From contig NZ_LN881723.1 in NCBI RefSeq assembly GCF_001457415.1, forward strand, positions 951,502 through 1,015,501: a stretch of 64,000 nucleotides of DNA, written 5' to 3'. The notes below the pieces were generated by a model. It was not told the DNA's origin. It did no database searches and saw nothing but the letters and a program-made list of their open reading frames with translations. Of the stretch, positions 53,048-61,705 are shown piece by piece; position 1 is the stretch's first letter, and every line of letters begins with the position of its first letter. This stretch comes from Gorillibacterium timonense. Lineage in GTDB: Bacteria; Bacillota; Bacilli; Paenibacillales; NBRC-103111. The translations under genes were made by a program, and so were the position numbers.

Positions 53048-54199
53048 TTATATTTGATTATCCGGTATGTGGGTGTCCGCAAAGTTCGGCGGGTTAAACC
53101 AACTGCCGCCGCTCGAAACCCAGGTCGTATCCAGCGGAATCCAGCCTTCGTCCCCAAGCCGCACCTCATTCCAGGCATGAGGGCCGTAGCCTCCCGATCC
53201 GTCCGCTCCAAGCCCCGTGACGACACGGACGTCAAGACCGACGGATTTGGCCATGACGGCATAGAGCCGGGAATAATCGATGCAGACTCCGGTGCGCGTG
53301 CGGAACGTGTCCTCCGGCGTCTGTTCCTTCCAGATTCTCTGATCCATGTACAAATCGTACTTGCTCCAATCGTACCGCACCCGAGTTCCGACCCAGCTGT
53401 ACAAGGCCCGCGCCTTCTCTTCATCGGTCTCGGCTTTGGCCGTAACCTTCAGCGCCGCCTGGGCGATGTCTTCCGGGACATTCGCGTCCAGCACCTCGTA
53501 CCGACGCTGGAGGACGCGAGACATCTCATCCTTGACCGATTCCGTGAACACCGGAAGCCGGTTCGTCAGCCAGTCTCCGGTGAGAGGGCCGACGATGCGA
53601 TCTGCGCCTTGCTCGTACATGCGAGAATCCCGTATATAATCGGACAACGCCGTCTGCGGAAACAAGGCGGTGTAGACAAACAAAGCAGCGATGAACACAA
53701 TCGCTCTGCCGATGCCTGTCACCGCGCCGAGCATCGCTCCCATCAAGCTGCTGATCGAAGCGATGCCTGGCCCGAGCTCTCTCGTCCGTTTGAATCGGAA
53801 GAGTCCCCAGCCGAACAGAAAGGATAGACTGCCGAGAAGGCTTCGGATCACGAGGTAAACCAAGAAGAAGATCACAACCGCACGCGTGAGCGAGAAGTCG
53901 CGCAGGCCGGTCACCGCCGTATAATACAGCTGGCTAAAGCCATCGAGCTCCCGGTCGGGGATTCGAATGTTTCGGCTCACGAGCCAATCCGCCAGCATGG
54001 GAGAAAGAACCTCCGCTGCTTTCCAGGAGAGCATAAGCGAGACGACTGTGATCGCGGTGTCCACCGCAAAGCGGATGAGCTGCCGAGCCGAGCCGGTTGC
54101 GCCGCGTCCCGCTCCGGAGAGCGCCGAGAACAGGACGATCAGTACGATGACGACCGATACGGCATTCCCGAAGATGATGGAACGCATCCCTTCTAGCAC
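53048..54199 (-). CDS. CvpA-like membrane domain fused to transglutaminase-like domain
   Basis: 383 aa. Residues 1-185 carry about four helices with a CvpA-like layout. Residues 185-260 are a helical linker. The C-terminal domain (about 262-370) has the transglutaminase-like triad Cys306 (TGVCIDYS), His341 (GPHAWNEV) and Asp357 (PLDTTW). The catalytic domain is thus probably held at the membrane. GTG 54199 has AAGGGGG 7 nt upstream. The operon also encodes a HAD protein and PBP2, which suggests a peptidoglycan or envelope task. Microbial members are often peptidases and not crosslinkers. Confidence 0.88.
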   Translation of the reverse strand: MLEGMRSIIFGNAVSVVIVLIVLFSALSGAGRGATGSARQLIRFAVDTAITVVSLMLSWKAAEVLSPMLADWLVSRNIRIPDRELDGFSQLYYTAVTGLRDFSLTRAVVIFFLVYLVIRSLLGSLSFLFGWGLFRFKRTRELGPGIASISSLMGAMLGAVTGIGRAIVFIAALFVYTALFPQTALSDYIRDSRMYEQGADRIVGPLTGDWLTNRLPVFTESVKDEMSRVLQRRYEVLDANVPEDIAQAALKVTAKAETDEEKARALYSWVGTRVRYDWSKYDLYMDQRIWKEQTPEDTFRTRTGVCIDYSRLYAVMAKSVGLDVRVVTGLGADGSGGYGPHAWNEVRLGDEGWIPLDTTWVSSGGSWFNPPNFADTHIPDNQI

Positions 54200-54230
54200 G
54201 GCGTTTCCCCCTTCGCTCTTCTGTATGGCC

Positions 54231-54659
54231 TCATTTCGCGTTCTTCGCCGCAGCTTCTACAAATGTCTTCACGGTGCTGGCCTTCATCTTGAACGATTGC
54301 TTCAATACGGTAACCGTCACCTCGTCTTCTCCAGGCTTGCCCTCCACCTTGAGGCTGGAGGTCGTGATGGTATAGGAGCCGTCTTTGTTTTTCACATACG
54401 TGGCGGATTCGGCTTCCTTCTTCATCATGGCGACAGCTTCGTCTTGAAGAGATTGAGTCGCAGCCGTTGTGATCGTCTGCTTAAGTGAGTCCAGTCCGCC
54501 TTCATATTGGTAGCCGTAATACAAGACTCCCGCTGCAATGATGAGCACGATAAGCCATTTTACCACTGTCTTGACAATCCGGATCACGAGAAAAAGCGCA
54601 ATAAGGGCGATCAGAATCACATACCATCGATCCGTAAGAAATGCAGACCATTGATCCAT
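54231..54659 (-). CDS. Membrane protein of unknown function
   Basis: 142 aa. Two adjacent N-terminal helices (about 11-27 and 34-50) are followed by a soluble, Thr/Lys-rich beta-type region (DGSYTITTSSLKVEGKPG in part). ATG 54659 is favoured because AAGGA lies 9 nt upstream; a longer frame to 54695 has no site. First gene of the set leading to PBP2; gap to the next gene is 31 nt. Family not recognised. Confidence 0.75.
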   Translation of the reverse strand: MDQWSAFLTDRWYVILIALIALFLVIRIVKTVVKWLIVLIIAAGVLYYGYQYEGGLDSLKQTITTAATQSLQDEAVAMMKKEAESATYVKNKDGSYTITTSSLKVEGKPGEDEVTVTVLKQSFKMKASTVKTFVEAAAKNAK

Positions 54660-54850
54660 TCGATTCCATCCTTTTTTAAGGGTTTGTTCTATCATATCAT
54701 CCCGGGAAGAGGAGCGGTAGCTCTCGAAGTCCTTGAATGGAGGAAGACGAGGCCATTGAAACGATCACAGGGGTTTGCAGGGGTTTGTACTACCTCACCC
54801 TTATAACGCGTACAAGTAAGAGAGACCCTTGAGACAGGCAGGTGTGATCG

Positions 54851-56041
54851 ATGAAAACGGCAGTTTGGCTCTATTTGTTTCTCTTCGTCGCCATGTTTGA
54901 CCTTCATGCCCAGTACCCGATTCTCTCTCCCTTCGCATTGTCCCTCGGAGCGGTTCCTTCGTTTATCGGACTGATCATGGGGATGTATTCCGTCACGCAT
55001 CTGCCAGGCAATCTGATCGCCGGCTACGGAGTAGACCGGTTCGGAAGCAAACGGTTCATCTGTGCGAGCCTGATGGCCGGAGGCTTCCTGCTGATCCTCC
55101 AGGCTGGAGTGGACAACCCGTGGGAGCTGCTTGTCATTCGCTCCTTAAGCGGCTTTGCGCTCGCCTTCCTGTCGCCCGCAAGTATGGCCATGCTCGCGAG
55201 GCTGGCTCGCAGCAAGGTGCAACAAAGCCGGCTCATGGCCGGCAACGGGCTCGTCCATACCCTCGCTTCCGTCGTCTCCCCAGCAGCAGGAGCTCTGTTG
55301 GTGCATAAGCTCGGCTTTTCCCAATCGTTCCTCGCCTTGGGCATCCTGCTCATGCTAACGGGATTGATCACGCTGTTCGCCTTGAAGGAAGATCATCAGC
55401 CCGAGACTCCCGCCGCAGCCGTTCCTCCCCGCTCTATCCCCTCCCATTCAGCAGACGGACACGGGAAGACGCAGAGGTCTGGGCTTGCTTCACAAGGGCT
55501 TGACGATATCCCGATCCCCTGGTTCTTCTATGGAATCCCCATCGGCTTGTCATGCGCCCAAGGAATCCTGTTCTTCGAGCTGCCGCTCGGCTCTGCGGCA
55601 CGTTCCTCCATCATGACGACTGGCCTGCTGTTCACCATGGTGAGCATCGGAGCACTGTTTTCCTTGAGCTTACTCTTTCTGAACCGCTTCTCGGCGTTTG
55701 GCCGCACCCTGTTCGGCAGTCTCGTGCTGGCGGTCATCTATTATGGGATGGCTGTCGGATGGAACGTTCCACTGCCCGTCACCCTGTTCTTGATCGGCGC
55801 AGCCAAGGGGATGATCTTCCCCTCCATCGCCGCGCTGCTCGCTGAGATGACGCCTGCTGGCAAATACGGCCGCGCCTTCTCCATCCTCTCGATCTCCTTC
55901 TCCATCGGTTCCTTCCTCGGCCCGATCCTTGCTGGTCAGCTGCGCACCGAGGTTTCTCCTTATTTCTTGGCGTTCGCTGCTCTGATGACGGGACTTATCC
56001 TCATGCCCCTGGGACGCATGCGCCGTTCGATCCCCACATGA
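54851..56041 (+). CDS. MFS transporter
   Basis: 396 aa, about 12 helices. The loop 2-3 region is GYGVDRFGSKRFI, a standard MFS motif A variant. TM5 has SPAAGALLVHKLG and the second half has GPILAGQLRTE. The central loop is long and rich in Pro/Ser/His. ATG 54851, with AGGCAGGTG upstream. It is the first rightward gene after the envelope operon. Substrate unknown. Confidence 0.85.
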   Translation: MKTAVWLYLFLFVAMFDLHAQYPILSPFALSLGAVPSFIGLIMGMYSVTHLPGNLIAGYGVDRFGSKRFICASLMAGGFLLILQAGVDNPWELLVIRSLSGFALAFLSPASMAMLARLARSKVQQSRLMAGNGLVHTLASVVSPAAGALLVHKLGFSQSFLALGILLMLTGLITLFALKEDHQPETPAAAVPPRSIPSHSADGHGKTQRSGLASQGLDDIPIPWFFYGIPIGLSCAQGILFFELPLGSAARSSIMTTGLLFTMVSIGALFSLSLLFLNRFSAFGRTLFGSLVLAVIYYGMAVGWNVPLPVTLFLIGAAKGMIFPSIAALLAEMTPAGKYGRAFSILSISFSIGSFLGPILAGQLRTEVSPYFLAFAALMTGLILMPLGRMRRSIPT

Positions 56042-56141
56042 CCTTAACGCGTACTGGGTATCCGCACAGGCTATCCGAATTCCGGTGCATAGGATAGTAC
56101 TGCAACACATGGCCTTTCGGGCCTGGAAAGGGGTGTGGCTC

Positions 56142-56234
56142 ATGGGCGCTGTAGCCGGGTACGGATCGAGTTTCGCATTTGTTCTTGTCCTTTTCATCCT
56201 GTTGGTGATCATCCTCCGCACTATGTTCATCTAA
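56142..56234 (+). CDS. YjcZ-type sporulation microprotein
   Basis: 30 aa: a glycine/serine-containing start (GAVAGYGSSFAF) and one strongly hydrophobic helix (VLVLFILLVIILR). This pattern, with Gly/Tyr then a TM helix, is that of the YjcZ/YrvI-like small spore proteins of Bacillales. ATG 56142 has AAAGGGG about 8 nt upstream. The following 225 bases hold a terminator but no other gene. Too short for ordinary gene calling; identity rests on pattern only. Confidence 0.65.
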   Translation: MGAVAGYGSSFAFVLVLFILLVIILRTMFI

Positions 56235-56349
56235 TAAGGCGGGAAAGGATGACTGCTTATGCCGATTGCAGCAGCCCGGGCAAGCGAACGCCTGCCTCGG
56301 CTGCTGCGCGGGTAACGGTATTCAAACCCCAGAGGACGTGCGCGCAAAG

Positions 56350-56390
56350 AAGCTGTTTCCGGGAGCAACTCCCGCGAGACGGCTTTTTTT
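56350..56390 (+). terminator. Rho-independent terminator
   Basis: AGCTGTTTC/GAGACGGCT (imperfect) with inner GGGAG/CTCCC, followed by seven Ts. It ends the MFS/YjcZ transcript. Confidence 0.75.
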
Positions 56391-56460
56391 GCGAGAGGCC
56401 CCATCTTGTCTCGTACGACCGAGGGTCTCTGGGGTAAGATAAGAGCGAGGTGAAATTCGG

Positions 56461-56814
56461 ATGGACATGCCCCCGCCCCCAATCGACATTGTCATCATCG
56501 TGGAAGGCAAGAATGACCGCAGTCGGTTAGCCCGGATGACGAAACCATGCGTGAGGATTCTGACCACGATGGGAACGCCGGGTACCGAGCGCCTCCACCG
56601 GCTTCGCATGGAAGCAGGAGATCTTCCCGTCTACCTGTTTACCGACAACGATGCCTCCGGCAAGAAGATTCGCGCCCTGCTTCGCGAGGCTTTCCCCGAT
56701 GCGGAACAAATCTATACGCGCAGAGGCTATGCCGGGGTGGAAGGAACGCCAGAGGAGTACTTATACCAGCAGTTGGACAAGGCCGGACTCGGCGACTACC
56801 TGCTGGACCCGTAA
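56461..56814 (+). CDS. Toprim domain protein (YusF-like)
   Basis: 117-aa single-domain Toprim protein. The conserved glutamate is in VIIVEGKNDRSRL and the DxD in FTDNDASGKKIR, as in small primase/nuclease-type Toprims (RnmV-like). ATG 56461 has GAGGTGA 7 nt upstream. The structured-RNA target that RnmV acts on cannot be assumed here. Monocistronic between two hairpins. Confidence 0.88.
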   Translation: MDMPPPPIDIVIIVEGKNDRSRLARMTKPCVRILTTMGTPGTERLHRLRMEAGDLPVYLFTDNDASGKKIRALLREAFPDAEQIYTRRGYAGVEGTPEEYLYQQLDKAGLGDYLLDP

Positions 56815-56873
56815 GACAAAAAACAGGACTCGCCCGATTCGCATCTGGAGGAGAAGAAGATCTCCCGGAAGCG

Positions 56874-56891
56874 AACAGGACGGGTCCTGTT
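56874..56891. terminator. Hairpin between convergent Toprim and ctaB genes
   Basis: AACAGGA/TCCTGTT around a CGGG loop, with a further copy of AACAGGAC at 56822 that could pair instead. Probably a bidirectional terminator. Confidence 0.6.
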
Positions 56892-56902
56892 ATTCGTTTC
56901 GC

Positions 56903-57853
56903 TTAGAACAGATTGGACAGGAAGCCTCCCGTCGTATCCAATACCATGACGATGAACAAAACCATGAGATAATTGATGGAATAGACGAACACCTTCTTGG
57001 CCCAGAGGTTTTCATCCGTCTCCTTAAAGCCCTTGACGATGATCACAAGCCAGCCAATCCCGAGTGCCGCTGCCGCAACCAGGTAAACGACCCCGACCGA
57101 TCCATAGAGGTAGGGCATGAGCGAAACCGGAATGAGCGGAGCGGCATAGCGAATCATGCTGATCCGGGTCGCGTGAGTACCCCGAACCACGGGAAGCATC
57201 GGGAACCCGGCAGCCCGGTATTCTTCCTTGCGGCGAATGCCGAGCGCCCAGAAATGCGGCGGCTGCCAGAGGAACAGAATCCCGAACAAGAGCAAGGCGT
57301 TCATATCAAATTTTCCTGTAACAGCCACATACCCCATAACTGGCGGCATGGCTCCCGATATCGCCCCGACTGTCGTGCACCAGACGGAAGTCCGTTTCAG
57401 CCATGCGGTATAGACGACTACATAGACAAGGAGACCGATCAGCCCAAGCACAGCGGTCAAAGGGTTGACCAGCGTATACAGCATGACGAGGCCGACTAGC
57501 CCCAAGACAACGCCGTAAGCGAATACGGTTTGCGCCTGCAGCCGGCCAGAGGGGAGCGCGCGCTTCTTCGTGCGGGACATCTTCGTATCCATTTCCCGAT
57601 CCAAGTAATTGTTCAGCACACAGCCGGAGGCCATCACCAGGGTTGATCCAAGCAGAATCCATAAGAGCAGCAGGCCGTCGATCTCCCAACGGGAGGCGAG
57701 CCAGAACCCTCCGAAAACCGTCATCAGATTGCTGAAGAGGATCCCCGGCTTGGTAATATATACAAAATCCTTCCAGGTGTATGGCTTGGGTGCAGCTAGG
57801 TTTTCCGCAGAGTCGAGCTCCAGCGGATTCGTCGCATTGAGTGGATGACTCAC
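56903..57853 (-). CDS. ctaB: Protoheme IX farnesyltransferase (heme O synthase)
   Basis: 316 aa, UbiA-superfamily membrane prenyltransferase that adds farnesyl to heme B for aa3/caa3-type oxidases. Prenyl-diphosphate motif NNYLDREMD followed by KMSRTKKRALPSGR, and the CyoE/CtaB hallmark LWQPPHFWALGI. These separate it from menaquinone UbiA/MenA proteins. GTG 57853 with AGGAGG about 10 nt upstream. Not next to other cta genes. Confidence 0.95.
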   Translation of the reverse strand: MSHPLNATNPLELDSAENLAAPKPYTWKDFVYITKPGILFSNLMTVFGGFWLASRWEIDGLLLLWILLGSTLVMASGCVLNNYLDREMDTKMSRTKKRALPSGRLQAQTVFAYGVVLGLVGLVMLYTLVNPLTAVLGLIGLLVYVVVYTAWLKRTSVWCTTVGAISGAMPPVMGYVAVTGKFDMNALLLFGILFLWQPPHFWALGIRRKEEYRAAGFPMLPVVRGTHATRISMIRYAAPLIPVSLMPYLYGSVGVVYLVAAAALGIGWLVIIVKGFKETDENLWAKKVFVYSINYLMVLFIVMVLDTTGGFLSNLF

Positions 57854-58076
57854 CTATAAACCGCCTCCTATTCAACTTTTCTTGCCTCTCTACTATAGCA
57901 AGAGGAAGGCGGCTCTGACCACAGGAAAACAATAACTGTCGAAAATCTGTAATATTTATCACACTTTGAAAAAAATATTTTTTCCAGAGGAGGAACGCTT
58001 TAGGACGAATGCCCATATGCTTTGTAGGGGAGCAATTTGCTCCGCGAGCCCAGAGGACCGGCACCGGAAAGGAAGA

Positions 58077-58508
58077 ATGATTCGTTTGGCCGTCATCAAG
58101 TCAAATTCCAGCGATGTGGATCTGTTGGCTCGTCTCTTGCGAGCGGAGGCGGAAGGCGAAGGCGATCAAGGCATGCTGATGGTCGGCAATGTGGTCATCA
58201 ACCGCGCCTTGGCCAATTGCCTCGATTTCCGCAACGTTCGCAATATCCGCGATGTCGTGTATCAAAGCCCCGGAGGCTTTGAAGCTACCCAATTCGGCTA
58301 TTTTTATCAGCGTCCCCGGGATAACGAACGCAGGTTGGCCCGCCGCGTGATCAACGGCGAGAGAATATACCCCGCCACCAATTCTCTTTGGTATTTCCGC
58401 CCGACCGGAGATTGCCCGAGTGAGTGGTACAATCAGCCCTTCACCGACAGGTTCAAAAGCCATTGCTTCTTCTCTCCGCTTGAGGAAAATTGCCCGAGCG
58501 TCTATTGA
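58077..58508 (+). CDS. cwlJ: Spore cortex-lytic cell wall hydrolase CwlJ
   Basis: 143 aa, equal to CwlJ of Bacillus (142). SleB/CwlJ hydrolase_2 domain only: LLARLLRAEAEGEGD with the catalytic glutamate region, VGNVVINR, and the C-terminal ATNSLWYFRP and FKSHCFFSP. No signal peptide, as for CwlJ, which is placed in the coat during sporulation. It degrades cortex during Ca-DPA germination. ATG 58077 has AAAGGAAG just upstream. gerQ follows 54 nt downstream, and GerQ is needed for CwlJ localisation. Confidence 0.92.
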   Translation: MIRLAVIKSNSSDVDLLARLLRAEAEGEGDQGMLMVGNVVINRALANCLDFRNVRNIRDVVYQSPGGFEATQFGYFYQRPRDNERRLARRVINGERIYPATNSLWYFRPTGDCPSEWYNQPFTDRFKSHCFFSPLEENCPSVY

Positions 58509-58562
58509 TTGCCGCCAAGAGGGTAGAGGAGAGCAAGCTATCATGAAGGAGGATGAAAAAGG

Positions 58563-59027
58563 ATGAGCTTCTACGATGCGGAAAGATTTGCGTACCGTCC
58601 GCAAGCGGGCGGCTTTGCTCCGTATGGAGCGCAGCCCGCTTCCCCCGTGCCCGGGTACATAACCGGCCCAGCGCCAGGGATGCAGGGAATGGTTCCACCC
58701 GTTCCTGCCGGTACGCCCGTCACGTCAACCGGAGTTGCGGTTCCGGGAGCCCTGCCGCCCGGTCGAGTCGAGGAATCGTACGTCGAGAATATCCTGCGGC
58801 TCAATCTCGGCAAAACCGCCACCATCTACATGACCTACGAGAACAATGTGGAATGGAATGCCAAGATCTTCAAAGGAAGATTGGAAGCCGCTGGACGCGA
58901 CCACATCATTATCAGCGATCCGACAACCGGCAAGCGCTACTTGCTGCTGACGGTAAACCTCGATTACATCACTTTCGACGAGCCGCTTAATTACTTCCAC
59001 CCCCCGGGAGTTCCGCTTCCGCGCTGA
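58563..59027 (+). CDS. gerQ: Spore coat protein GerQ
   Basis: 154 aa. The C-terminal half (about 70-150) is the GerQ domain: VENILRLNLGKTATIYMTYE (core LNLGKTATIYMT), GRDHIIISDP and LLLTVNLDYITFDEPL. The N-terminal half is Pro/Gly/Tyr-rich and, unlike B. subtilis GerQ, has no lysines near its start, which are transglutaminase targets there. ATG 58563 follows AAGGAGG at an 11-nt gap. Partner of the preceding cwlJ. A strong terminator follows. Confidence 0.94.
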   Translation: MSFYDAERFAYRPQAGGFAPYGAQPASPVPGYITGPAPGMQGMVPPVPAGTPVTSTGVAVPGALPPGRVEESYVENILRLNLGKTATIYMTYENNVEWNAKIFKGRLEAAGRDHIIISDPTTGKRYLLLTVNLDYITFDEPLNYFHPPGVPLPR

Positions 59028-59038
59028 ACCGCTTCATC

Positions 59039-59068
59039 ACCCGCCCCTTGAGGCGGGTTTTCTTTTTG
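59039..59068 (+). terminator. Rho-independent terminator of cwlJ-gerQ
   Basis: ACCCGCC/GGCGGGT stem (loop about 6 nt) followed by TTTCTTTTT. Confidence 0.88.
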
Positions 59069-59208
59069 CCCCATATTGGACAGTGACCCGGTCGCCCTCT
59101 GGAAGCTCCGCATAGAATGAGCCGTTCGGAATTTCATTTTTTGGGTAAGAAGATGGTACACTAAGGAGTATTGATCGGAAATGTTCCACAGACAGGAGGC
59201 TCATCATC

Positions 59209-60192
59209 ATGGATACCGGAACTCACCTTGTCATCGGACTTGGCCTTGCCGGTCTGGCCCAGCTTGATCCGGTGATTGCCGGAGACACGACCGCCACAAT
59301 GGCCGTCATGCTTGGCACCGTTTTAGGATCGCAAGCCCCGGATGCGGACGGACTGCTCCGATTTCGCGGCAATGCCACTTACGTCAGAAATCACCGGGGA
59401 ACCTCTCATTCCCTTCCCGCGCTCGTTCTTTGGTCCTTGCTGATCACCGCGTTTGTCGGGCTCATCTTCTCTCCGCTGCCCATGCTTCATATCGGACTTT
59501 GGGTCTTCGGAGCCGTCGCATTTCATGTCTTCACCGACATGTTCAACACCTACGGAACCCAAGCTGCCAAGCCCTTTACTGAAAAATGGATTGCCTGGAA
59601 CATCATTCATATCTTCGACCCGTTCATCTTCTTTTCCCATCTTGCCGCGCTTGCCCTGTGGGCCATTCATGCAGCGCCGCCGCAGTCCATCTTTCCCGTT
59701 CTGTATTCGCTCATCGGCATTTACTATGTATTTCGGACCCTTCAGCACGTCCTTTTGGAAAAGTACGCCCGCAAGCAGGACAGCGATTTCCATGAGGGAG
59801 ACCGGATTCACCTGTTCCCTACCATTAACTACACGGCTTGGAATGTGGTGAAGAGGCGGAGCGACGGAACCTTTGTCGTTGGAGACCTGAGGGGCCGCAA
59901 GCTCCGCTGGATCGATAAAATCGCCTGTGACAAACATCCGGCCATCGATGCGTCCAAGTCCCATCCCGACGTCGCCGCCTTCCTTTACTTTTCCTCCTTC
60001 GCCTGCGCTCAGGTGCGCGAGCGCATAGGAGGCTATGAGGTCCGCTGGATCGATGTCCGTTATCAATACCGCAAGCAATACCCGTTTATCGCCGTTCTGA
60101 GAATGGACGACGACTACAAGGTGCTCTATTCCTACGTCGGATGGGTGAGCGACTCCCGCCTCGAGAAAAAGCTTCGCCCCGGCGCGGCTTAG
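59209..60192 (+). CDS. yfhP: Membrane-bound metal-dependent hydrolase-like protein (YfhP/YdjM)
   Basis: 327 aa, the same length as B. subtilis YfhP. DUF457/LexA-binding-type membrane domain: THLVIGLGLAGL, SQAPDADGLLRF, NHRGTSHSLP and FHVFTDMFNTYGTQ supply the His/Asp metal ligands. Four to five helices, then a soluble C-terminal domain of about 130 residues. ATG 59209 with AGGAGG upstream. Activity unproven in the family. Confidence 0.92.
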   Translation: MDTGTHLVIGLGLAGLAQLDPVIAGDTTATMAVMLGTVLGSQAPDADGLLRFRGNATYVRNHRGTSHSLPALVLWSLLITAFVGLIFSPLPMLHIGLWVFGAVAFHVFTDMFNTYGTQAAKPFTEKWIAWNIIHIFDPFIFFSHLAALALWAIHAAPPQSIFPVLYSLIGIYYVFRTLQHVLLEKYARKQDSDFHEGDRIHLFPTINYTAWNVVKRRSDGTFVVGDLRGRKLRWIDKIACDKHPAIDASKSHPDVAAFLYFSSFACAQVRERIGGYEVRWIDVRYQYRKQYPFIAVLRMDDDYKVLYSYVGWVSDSRLEKKLRPGAA

Positions 60193-60254
60193 GCGGCAAT
60201 CGCCGCTTCTCCCATTAGAACCCTGCACCCTTCAAAAGAACTGCACCCATCCAA

Positions 60255-60287
60255 AAAGGCAGGAGCGGCTTACCCGCTCCTGCCTTT
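60255..60287. terminator. Bidirectional terminator
   Basis: AAAGGCAGGAGCGG/CCGCTCCTGCCTTT, 14-bp perfect stem, between convergent yfhP and trpS. Confidence 0.9.
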
Positions 60288-60315
60288 GTTCTTATGATCC
60301 GGTTGCTCGTTTGGG

Positions 60316-61299
60316 TCAAAACGTCAAGAATCCCATGGCCTTCTTCGCCTTCAGCAGGGTCTCGTTCGCCACGGCCGATGCTCGCTCCGCTCCATCCTTC
60401 AGGATGCGGACGAGCTCTTCGGAATCGATGATCTCGCGGAAGTTCCTCTGAATCGGCTCCAGCTTGGAGATGACAGCCTCGGCCAAATCCTTCTTGAACC
60501 CGCCGTAGCCTTGCCCCTCGTATCGCTTCTCGATCACGGAGATCGGCTCCTCCGAGAAGATGGAGTAAATTTCCAGCAGGTTGCTAACCGCTGGCTTGTT
60601 CTCCGGGTCATAGCGGACGCTCATCTCGGAATCCGTAACCGCTCGGGACAGCTTCTTGCGAATCGTGTCCGGTTCATCCAGCAGGAGCACGTAGCTATTT
60701 TTGTTCGGATTGCTCTTGCTCATCTTCTTCGACGGATCGTCCAGGCTCATGATGCGGCAGCCCAAATCCTGGATGATCGGCTCCGGCACGGTGAAGGTCT
60801 CGCCGAAACGGTTGTTGAAGCGCGTCGCGAGGTCGCGGGTGAGCTCCACATGCTGCTTCTGATCTTCGCCTACCGGTACATGCGTGGCTTGATACAAGAG
60901 GATATCCGCCGCCATCAAGGCGGGATAAGTGAACAGCGCGGAGCTGACCGCGTCCTTGCCGTCCGACTTGTCCTTGAACTGGGTCATCCGGCTAAGCTCG
61001 CCGAAATGCACCTGTGTCTCCATCAGCCAGCCGAGCTCCGCGTGGGCCGACACCTGCGATTGCAGGAAGATAGCCGACTTCGCCGGATCGACTCCTGCCG
61101 CCACGTAGAAGGCGGCGATTTCCTTGGAGCGGTGGTACAGCTCCAACGGATCCTGGGGTACCGTAACGGCGTGCAGATCCGGAACGAAGAAGAAGTTTTC
61201 ATATTCATGCTGCATGGCAACATATTGTTGAAGAGCTCCGGAGTAGCCGCCGATGTTCAAATCTCCGCTCGGCTTGATTCCCGATAAAATTCGTTTCAT
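60316..61299 (-). CDS. trpS: Tryptophanyl-tRNA synthetase
   Basis: 327 aa, class Ic synthetase charging tRNA-Trp. The HIGH-equivalent lies in SGIKPSGDLNIGG and KMSKS is exact (KKMSKSNPN). Also typical are DLHAVT and PVGEDQKQH. ATG 61299 has AAGGGG 10 nt upstream; a second ATG three codons earlier sits too close to that site. A complete tryptophan T-box leader with its own promoter precedes it, so expression rises when tRNA-Trp is uncharged. Confidence 0.96.
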   Translation of the reverse strand: MKRILSGIKPSGDLNIGGYSGALQQYVAMQHEYENFFFVPDLHAVTVPQDPLELYHRSKEIAAFYVAAGVDPAKSAIFLQSQVSAHAELGWLMETQVHFGELSRMTQFKDKSDGKDAVSSALFTYPALMAADILLYQATHVPVGEDQKQHVELTRDLATRFNNRFGETFTVPEPIIQDLGCRIMSLDDPSKKMSKSNPNKNSYVLLLDEPDTIRKKLSRAVTDSEMSVRYDPENKPAVSNLLEIYSIFSEEPISVIEKRYEGQGYGGFKKDLAEAVISKLEPIQRNFREIIDSEELVRILKDGAERASAVANETLLKAKKAMGFLTF

Positions 61300-61344
61300 G
61301 TTCTTCATGCCCCTTTCCGTGTATAGGTACGCATTCAAATGCAT

Positions 61345-61672
61345 GCAAAAAGGCCTATCGCCGCAAGGGACGATAGACCGTGGTGCCACCCTCATTCGCT
61401 TTTGTCGACAGAAATGCTGCCTGTCGTAAAAAAGCCTCTGAACAGCCCGGTAACGGAGAGCCAACCGTGCCGCCTACCTTCGAACCCCTGCAACCGGCAC
61501 ACCGCGATAACATACGCGAGAGTGTGAAAGAAGGCTCGTTCTCGGCTTTAAGCTCCAGGACCCATTCGGATCAGGACGTCCCGCCGGCTTCCACCCGCGC
61601 CGGCTCTCTGAAGAGACTGTACCTGCCTACTCTTTCCTGTCATTGCTTCCAATATGGATACTCATGTAAGTT
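61345..61672 (-). ncRNA. T-box riboswitch, tryptophan specifier
   Basis: Leader RNA of trpS that reads tRNA-Trp charging. On the minus strand: the T-box proper GGGTGGCACCACGG (61391-61378), then the terminator CTATCG/CGATAG (61376-61355) with a T-run (61351-61347). Stem I shows AGTAGGCAG, AGAGAGCCGG and GGTGGAAGCCGG. The specifier is UGG at 61564-61562 within GAATGGGTCCTGGAGC, which is the classical context. Every element is in canonical order. Confidence 0.95.
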
Positions 61673-61677
61673 CTCTT

Positions 61678-61705
61678 ATTATACCGTTCGATCTTGAAAT
61701 GTCAA
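61678..61705 (-). promoter_or_regulatory. Sigma-A promoter of the trpS leader
   Basis: Consensus TTGACA (61700-61705) and TATAAT (61678-61683), 16-nt spacer. The -35 overlaps the ctpB stop codon. Confidence 0.88.

Noticed and set aside
53048..54199. Classical protein-crosslinking transglutaminase
   Set aside because: The triad is present, but bacterial membrane members of this fold are mostly peptidases. Only a transglutaminase-like domain is claimed.
56903..57853. Menaquinone-pathway prenyltransferase (MenA/MqnP)
   Set aside because: It is a UbiA-superfamily enzyme, but the WQPPHFWALGI motif and overall pattern are those of heme O synthase.
60316..61464. Longer TrpS starting near 61464
   Set aside because: The extra N-terminal residues would be translated from the T-box antiterminator region; the real start is after the leader terminator.
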